From NCBI GenBank assembly GCA_021648585.1, contig JAKISM010000077.1, positions 1 through 11,035 on the forward strand: 11,035 nucleotides of DNA, read 5' to 3'. The position numbers were made by a program, and so were the translations under genes. The notes beneath the pieces were generated by a model. That model was given only the letters and a program-made list of their open reading frames with translations, had not been told where the DNA came from and made no database searches. Below, one piece after another: positions 6,906-11,035 of the stretch. The first letter of the stretch is position 1. Each line of letters opens with the position of its first letter. The stretch is from Devosiaceae bacterium (GTDB taxonomy: Bacteria; Pseudomonadota; Alphaproteobacteria; Rhizobiales; Devosiaceae).

Positions 6906-7019
6906 ACTAGCATATTCAAGAAATATGCAGTCCACATCCGTCAGCGCAGTGCGCCCACGGGTGGTTTTGTGCTTTGGATTTAACCGCTTTTAGTGATTTT
7001 TGGTAAAAGAAAGACCACC
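6906..7019 (+). promoter_or_regulatory. Structured 5' leader of ffh with alternative pairings
   Basis: Hairpin 1 has perfect 7-bp arms GCATATT (6910-6916) and AATATGC (6922-6928), extended by three pairs across a one-base bulge. Hairpin 2 is GC-rich: ATCC (6936-6939) pairs with GGAT (6976-6979), AGCGCA (6943-6948) with TGTGCT (6968-6973), and CCA (6955-6957) with TGG (6962-6964). GGTGGTTTT (6960-6968) can instead pair over nine bases (one G-U) with AAGACCACC (7011-7019), the bases directly before the ffh ATG. The two states exclude each other, and the second would hide the start. No known riboswitch or leader family was recognised. Pairing is seen directly, but function is inferred. Confidence 0.4.
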
Positions 7020-8663
7020 ATGTTTGATAATTTAAGCGATCGATTAGGTAATATCTTCAAAACCCTTACCTCTCGTGGTGCGCTTAGCGAAGCTGACATT
7101 AAAACTGCTATGCGGGAAGTTCGCCGTGCTTTAATTGAAGCCGATGTTTCGCTTGAAGTTGTGCGTGCTTTCATTACGCAAGTAAGCGAAAGAGCGGTTG
7201 GCGCTGAAGTTACCAAATCTATTACGCCGGGTCAGCAAATCATTAAAATTGTGCATGATGAATTGGTGCAGGTGCTTGGTGAAGAAGCAGTACCTATTTC
7301 GCTTAAAGCAACACCACCTGTGGCAATTTTTATGGTTGGTTTGCAAGGTTCTGGTAAAACCACAACTACTGCCAAAATTGCCAAGAGATTTAAAGAACGT
7401 GAGAATAAAAAAATCTTGCTTGCCTCATTGGATACTCGTCGCCCTGCAGCGCAAGAACAATTAAAAATATTAGCTGAACAAGTTGGAGTTGATAGTTTAG
7501 AAATAATTGCCAATCAAGACCCGATTAAAATTGCTAAAAGAGCAATGAAAGAGGCTAAACTTGGCGGCTACGATATTTTGTTTTTGGATAGTGCTGGTCG
7601 TACTCATATTGATGAAGAACTTATGGCAGAGACCGCCAAAATCAAGGAAATTACTAATCCGCATGAAACTCTATTAGTTGTTGATGCGCTTACTGGGCAA
7701 GATGCAATAAATCTTGCTCGCTCATTTGATGAAAGAGTGGATATTACTGGTATTGTTCTCACTAGAATAGATGGTGATGGACGTGGTGGTGCAGCGCTTT
7801 CTATGCGGGCGGCAACTGGCAAGCCAATTAAACTTATGGGGGTTGGTGAAAAATTAGACGCGCTTGAAGATTTTCACCCCTCACGCATTGCCGATAGGAT
7901 TTTAGGCAAGGGCGATATTGTTTCATTAGTTGAAAAAGCCTCACAAAATGTTTCCGTTCAAGACGCTGAAAAAATGGCGAAGAAGCTGAAAAAAGGTATT
8001 TTTGATCTTAATGATCTTAAAGGCCAGCTTGAGCAAATGAAAAAAATGGGCGGTATGGGCAAAATGCTTGGGCTAATGCCGGGCATGGGAAAAATGAAAA
8101 AAGCCATTAGTGGTGCGAATTTAGAGGATAAGATCTTTGATCGTCAGGTAGCGATTATTAACTCAATGACCAAAAAGGAGCGTGAGCTTCCAGCTCTATT
8201 AAATGCTTCTCGGCGCAAAAGAATTGCTAAAGGTTCTGGGACAGAAGTTTCTGAAATTAATAAATTAATGAAACAACACCGCCAAATGGCTGATATGATG
8301 AAAAAAATGTCCAAAGGTGGGGGCAAGGGCGGTGGCATGGGAGCGCTTAGTTCAATGTTTGGTGGCGGCATGCCAAAAGGAATGGGTGCGCCTGATATGG
8401 GCGCTATGCCTAATATGGACGCTACGCAACTTGAGCGTATGGCACGTGAGATGGGGCTAGATCCAAGCGCAGCAATGGGGGGAAGCGCCGCTATGGGGGA
8501 AAACGCCGCAATGGCAGAAGAGTTGCCGCAAGAAACTAAACAAATAGAACAACAAAAATCAATTTCACCGCCAACATTACCCGGTTTAGGCTCTGGCTCA
8601 AATAAGCCACGTTTTCCTAATTTACCCGGTCTTGGCGGCAGCAATCCATTTAACAAGAAATAA
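7020..8663 (+). CDS. ffh: Signal recognition particle GTPase Ffh
   Basis: Protein subunit of the bacterial SRP. It binds signal sequences and the SRP RNA and delivers ribosomes to FtsY at the inner membrane. In the 547-aa protein the N domain comes first. The G domain follows with P-loop GLQGSGKTTT (107-116), DTRRPAAQ (138-145), DSAGRTH (190-196), TRIDGDGRGG (248-257) and GVGEKLDALEDFHPSR (274-289). The methionine-rich M domain carries the RNA-binding SRRKRIAKGSG (397-407). The start is placed at ATG 7020 because MFDNLSDRLG is the universal Ffh beginning. An upstream in-frame GTG at 6993 would add nine residues. Residues 431-547 form a low-complexity Gly/Met/Ala tail ending in repeated LPGLG, longer than in enterobacteria but usual in alphaproteobacteria. 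It heads the block with rpsP-rimM-trmD. Confidence 0.97.
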   Translation: MFDNLSDRLGNIFKTLTSRGALSEADIKTAMREVRRALIEADVSLEVVRAFITQVSERAVGAEVTKSITPGQQIIKIVHDELVQVLGEEAVPISLKATPPVAIFMVGLQGSGKTTTTAKIAKRFKERENKKILLASLDTRRPAAQEQLKILAEQVGVDSLEIIANQDPIKIAKRAMKEAKLGGYDILFLDSAGRTHIDEELMAETAKIKEITNPHETLLVVDALTGQDAINLARSFDERVDITGIVLTRIDGDGRGGAALSMRAATGKPIKLMGVGEKLDALEDFHPSRIADRILGKGDIVSLVEKASQNVSVQDAEKMAKKLKKGIFDLNDLKGQLEQMKKMGGMGKMLGLMPGMGKMKKAISGANLEDKIFDRQVAIINSMTKKERELPALLNASRRKRIAKGSGTEVSEINKLMKQHRQMADMMKKMSKGGGKGGGMGALSSMFGGGMPKGMGAPDMGAMPNMDATQLERMAREMGLDPSAAMGGSAAMGENAAMAEELPQETKQIEQQKSISPPTLPGLGSGSNKPRFPNLPGLGGSNPFNKK

Positions 8664-8704
8664 CAATATTATTAAATCAACCCATTAAACCAAAGGAAAA
8701 TATA

Positions 8705-9163
8705 ATGGCACTTAAAATTCGTCTTGCTCGAGCAGGTTCAAAAAAACGCCCCTATTATCACATCGTAATAGCTGATGCTCGTGCGCCTCGTGATGGTCGC
8801 TTCATTGAGCGTATTGGCTCATATAGCCCACTATTAGCAAAAGATAGCGCTGATCGGGTGAAAGTTAATGTTGAACGTGCAAAATACTGGCTTTCAGTTG
8901 GCGCACAAGCAACCGATCGTGTGGCTCGTTTTCTTGATGCAGAAGGTTTGCTAAAACGTGAAGCACGTCAAAATCTTAAAAAGGGTGAACCCGGAGCTAA
9001 AGCAAAAGAGCGAGCAGAGGAAAAAGCACAAGCTGCAGCTGATGCAAAAGTTGCTGAAGAGGAAGCAAAAAATGCTCCTAAAGAAGAAGTGTCAGCAGAA
9101 GAAATACCTGCTGAGGAAGCACCTAAAGAAGAAGCTCCTGCAGCAGACGCAAAAGCTGAATAA
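8705..9163 (+). CDS. rpsP: 30S ribosomal protein S16, long-tailed form
   Basis: Small-subunit protein needed for 30S assembly. The core (residues 1 to about 82) is standard S16: MALKIRLARAGSKKRPYYHI, then DGRFIERIGSYSP (30-42) and DRVARFLDAEGL (71-82). A highly charged tail rich in Ala, Glu and Lys follows (about 91-152) with repeated EEA/PKEE blocks, likely unstructured. It takes the protein to 152 aa against about 82-90 in many bacteria. Such tails are common in alphaproteobacterial S16. AAAGGAA lies upstream of the ATG at 8705. The gene is 41 bp behind ffh with no terminator between, and its stop directly abuts the rimM start. Confidence 0.97.
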   Translation: MALKIRLARAGSKKRPYYHIVIADARAPRDGRFIERIGSYSPLLAKDSADRVKVNVERAKYWLSVGAQATDRVARFLDAEGLLKREARQNLKKGEPGAKAKERAEEKAQAAADAKVAEEEAKNAPKEEVSAEEIPAEEAPKEEAPAADAKAE

Positions 9164-9778
9164 ATGTCTGAACTTGATAAAGGCTCAGAAGATAGTCTTA
9201 TTGTCATGGGTCGCATTGGTGCGGCTCACGGCATTAAGGGCGCTCTAAAAGTTAAATCCTTTACTCAAAACCCGCTTTGTCTTGGCGATTATGGAGCGTT
9301 ACAGGATAAAGAGGGCAGGCAATATAATATTAAAAATATTCGCGTGCAAAAAAACTCTACTATTGTTCATTTTAAGGAAATAACTAATCGTAATTTGGCT
9401 GAAACGCTAAATGGGGTTGAGTTGTTTATTGAGCGCTCAATTCTGCCTTCTGATTTGGAGATAGAAGAATTTTATATTTTTGATCTCATTGGTATGGACG
9501 TAATGAATGACAAAGGCGAATTAGCTGGCACTATATTAAATGTTGAAAATTTTGGCGCTGGTGATTTATTAGAAATTTCACCAGTAATGGAAAATGGTGG
9601 CTTTTCAGATAATACTTATTACCTTGCTTTTACTAAGCAAAATGTCCCTGAAATTGACCTTAAAAAGCACTTTGTTAAAATAACTCCACCGATTGAAATT
9701 GTGGTGCAAAAAGGAGAGATAAGGGAAGCAGAAAAAGGAGCAGAAAAAATAGAGGGACAAGATAATGAGCAAAGCTAA
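9164..9778 (+). CDS. rimM: 16S rRNA processing factor RimM
   Basis: Assembly factor for the 30S head, which binds ribosomal protein S19 and promotes 16S rRNA maturation. The 204-aa protein has the N-terminal RimM domain (VMGRIGAAHGIKGALKVKSF, residues 14-33) and a PRC-barrel domain beginning EEFYIFDLIGM (101-111). The conserved end is VPEIDLKKHFVKITPP (161-176). A charged tail of about 25 residues follows the family core and overlaps trmD. The ATG immediately follows the rpsP stop with no clear Shine-Dalgarno, so translation is probably coupled. The last 14 bases overlap the start of trmD in another frame. Confidence 0.95.
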   Translation: MSELDKGSEDSLIVMGRIGAAHGIKGALKVKSFTQNPLCLGDYGALQDKEGRQYNIKNIRVQKNSTIVHFKEITNRNLAETLNGVELFIERSILPSDLEIEEFYIFDLIGMDVMNDKGELAGTILNVENFGAGDLLEISPVMENGGFSDNTYYLAFTKQNVPEIDLKKHFVKITPPIEIVVQKGEIREAEKGAEKIEGQDNEQS

Positions 9779-10457
9779 ATTCCATGCTTCAATCATTAGT
9801 CTTTATCCTGAACTTTTCCCTGGAACGCTTGGTGCTTCGGTTATTGGGCGAGGGCTTAAAGAAAACCTATGGTCATTCGATACTATCAATTTAAGAGATT
9901 TTGGCACTGGCAAGCACAAGCAAGTTGATGATAGCCCAGCAGGCGGTGGCGCTGGTTTGGTTCTTAAAGCTGATGTGCTTGCAAAATCCATAGATTTTGC
10001 AACTCCTAAGGGGGATAATCGTAAGCGCTATTTGCTTAGCCCTCGTGGCAAGCCATTTACGCAGCAATTAGCTAAAAATTTGAGCCAAAGCGAGGGCGTT
10101 GTGCTAATTTGTGGGCGTTTTGAGGGCGTTGATCAACGGGTAATTGAGCAAAGAGATTTAGAGGAAATATCTATTGGTGATTATATTTTAGCTGGTGGTG
10201 AGGTCGGCGCTATGGTCATGCTTGAAGCTATTACTCGTTTTATTCCAAATGTGCTTGGCTCAAATGAAAGCATAATTGATGAGAGTTTTGAAAATGGTTT
10301 GCTTGAATATAATCAATATACTCGCCCTGTTGAATTTGAGGGGCAAGAAATTCCCAACATTCTAACTTCTGGCAATCATAAAAAAATAAAACAATGGCGA
10401 GATAAGCAAAGTGAAGCTCTAACTAAGTTACGCCGCCCTGATTTGATTAAAAAATGA
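9765..10457 (+). CDS. trmD: tRNA (guanine37-N1)-methyltransferase TrmD
   Basis: SAM-dependent SPOUT enzyme that methylates G37 beside the anticodon and prevents +1 frameshifting. The 230-aa protein shows LSPRGKPF (91-98), the knot motifs CGRFEGVDQRV (116-126) and SIGDYILAGGE (136-146), and SGNHKKIKQWR (202-212). It ends soon after LRRPDL, shorter at the C-terminus than the E. coli protein as I remember it. In my by-eye alignment, the position of the E. coli catalytic Asp169 (EDSF) holds Glu173, with an Asp one residue earlier (DESF). The start overlaps rimM by 14 bases with GAGGGA upstream. No clear terminator follows. Confidence 0.96.
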   Translation: MSKAKFHASIISLYPELFPGTLGASVIGRGLKENLWSFDTINLRDFGTGKHKQVDDSPAGGGAGLVLKADVLAKSIDFATPKGDNRKRYLLSPRGKPFTQQLAKNLSQSEGVVLICGRFEGVDQRVIEQRDLEEISIGDYILAGGEVGAMVMLEAITRFIPNVLGSNESIIDESFENGLLEYNQYTRPVEFEGQEIPNILTSGNHKKIKQWRDKQSEALTKLRRPDLIKK

Positions 10458-10551
10458 TGATTTAATATTTTGCTTGGAATTGAATAGCAAATTCAAACCT
10501 CCAATGATTCTTTTTTATAGACTTTTGCTATTTTCCCTTGTAAAGCCTTGC

Positions 10552-10617
10552 TTGACGAAGTTCCCGTCCAATTAAGACCGGATGAAAAGGAGTATTTATT
10601 TGCTCTGGTAAACATCC
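10552..10617 (+). promoter_or_regulatory. Candidate folded leader of rplS
   Basis: The 190-bp gap between trmD and rplS holds three possible hairpins. TTGACG (10552-10557) pairs with CGTCCAA with a one-base bulge. GGATG (10580-10584) pairs with CATCC (10613-10617). Inside that, GGAGT (10589-10593) pairs with GCTCT (10602-10606). A perfect AAGGAG at 10587-10592 lies inside the inner fold but is 55 bases from the rplS ATG, so it is not the rplS ribosome-binding site. Leaders of this kind often mediate ribosomal-protein feedback, which is only inferred here. No convincing promoter could be placed in the gap. Confidence 0.3.
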
Positions 10618-10647
10618 CTAAGAAAAGATAAATAACGGAAAAACATT

Positions 10648-11035
10648 ATGAATATTATTGAACAGCTCAACAAAGAGCAAGCTGAGGCGTTGGCAGCAAA
10701 ACGCGAAATTCCAGTATTTTCAGCCGGTGATACGGTTAAAGTTTGGGTTAAAGTGCGTGAAGGCACTCGTGAGCGTTTGCAGGCTTATGAAGGTGTGGTA
10801 ATTGCCCGTCAGGGCGCTGGTCTTATGGAGAGTTTTACGGTTCGTAAAATTTCTTATGGCGAGGGTGTGGAGCGTCTGTTCCCAATTTACTCACCAAATA
10901 TCGACAAAATTGAAATTCTAAAACGTGGCAAGGTTCGCCGTGCTAAGCTTTATTATCTTCGTGATCGTCGTGGTAAATCGGCTCGTATTTTTGAAGCAAC
11001 AAATTCTCGTATTAAAAAGATACAAGATGGTGAGC
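10648..11035 (+). CDS. rplS: 50S ribosomal protein L19, 3' end outside window
   Basis: Large-subunit protein at the 30S-50S interface. The visible 129 codons begin MNIIEQLNKEQ and include RERLQAYEGVVIA (41-53), SFTVRKISYGEGVERLFPIY (62-81) and VRRAKLYYLRDRRGKSARI (96-114), all characteristic of L19. The frame is still open at the right edge, so the product is longer than the roughly 115 aa seen in E. coli, which fits the C-terminally extended L19 of many alphaproteobacteria. The ATG at 10648 is preceded by CGGAAAA. The gene follows trmD in the usual order but after a 190-bp gap, which suggests separate control from the genes before it. Confidence 0.95.
   Translation, partial: MNIIEQLNKEQAEALAAKREIPVFSAGDTVKVWVKVREGTRERLQAYEGVVIARQGAGLMESFTVRKISYGEGVERLFPIYSPNIDKIEILKRGKVRRAKLYYLRDRRGKSARIFEATNSRIKKIQDGE

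Noticed and set aside
6878..7000. SRP RNA (ffs) gene next to ffh
   Set aside because: The diagnostic domain IV sequence (GGTCAGG...GGAAGGAAGCAGCC type) is absent on both strands.
8144..8656. 170-aa minus-strand ORF over the ffh C-terminus
   Set aside because: It is the antisense image of the Gly/Met-rich repeat tail of Ffh. The proline-rich composition is explained by that, and it has no ribosome-binding site of note.
9081..9163. Nucleotide repeats in the rpsP tail as a mobile or regulatory repeat
   Set aside because: These are recurring Glu/Ala/Pro/Lys codons encoding a charged tail, as seen in other alphaproteobacterial S16 proteins.
8958..9248. 96-aa Lys/Leu-rich ORF in the +1 frame of rpsP
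   Set aside because: It is a frame-shifted reading of the repetitive GAA/GCA codons of the S16 tail. The extended S16 frame is the one that abuts rimM.
10477..10496. Inverted repeat TTGAAT-agcaa-ATTCAA after trmD as a terminator
   Set aside because: The stem is short and AT-only in its core, and it is followed by AAACCTCC rather than a T run.
1..11035. Mobile element, prophage, CRISPR, toxin-antitoxin or defence system
   Set aside because: No transposase, integrase, direct-repeat array or unknown multi-gene cassette was seen. Every long ORF that is not a shadow belongs to a known core family.

Overview
The window reads as a conserved chromosomal stretch of an AT-rich alphaproteobacterium, most likely of the Hyphomicrobiales (Rhizobiales). 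Three things point that way: the order aconitase / ccmABCDG / ffh-rpsP-rimM-trmD-rplS, the long charged tail on ribosomal protein S16, and the Met/Gly/Pro-rich tail on Ffh. By eye G+C is about 40%, low for that group. The species cannot be named from this sequence. There is no sign of a phage, transposon, plasmid, CRISPR array or defence system.

Layout. Positions 1-304 contain no protein gene. They hold a strongly folded stretch that ends in a textbook intrinsic terminator on the + strand, probably the 3' part of a small RNA. Positions 305-3804, on the minus strand, carry aconitase (acnA) followed by a secreted thioredoxin-like DUF1223 protein. A 166-bp divergent intergenic region with two related dyad elements separates acnA from the ccm genes. 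Positions 3971-6837, on the plus strand, carry ccmA, ccmB, ccmC, ccmD and ccmG, tightly packed. A good sigma-70-like promoter then opens a roughly 140-nt folded leader in front of ffh. It is followed by rpsP, rimM, trmD and, after a 190-bp gap with its own candidate folded leader, the start of rplS, which runs off the right edge.

How the genes work together. CcmABCD handle the haem side of cytochrome c maturation: an ABC ATPase, its membrane partner, the haem-handling CcmC and the small CcmD. CcmG is the periplasmic thiol-disulfide protein that keeps apocytochrome cysteines reduced. CcmE, F, H and I are not here and would have to lie elsewhere. Aconitase and the DUF1223 protein lie back to back with this cluster. 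The right half is a translation and protein-targeting block: the SRP GTPase, ribosomal proteins S16 and L19, the 16S maturation factor RimM and the tRNA m1G37 methyltransferase TrmD.

The protein genes are ordinary. The points worth a second look are in non-coding or junction DNA: the orphan structured RNA at the left edge, the ffh leader that could switch between two pairings one of which masks the ffh start, the rplS leader, the paired dyads between acnA and ccmA, a nine-codon ORF with an excellent Shine-Dalgarno directly before ccmC, and a GC-rich insertion inside ccmA.
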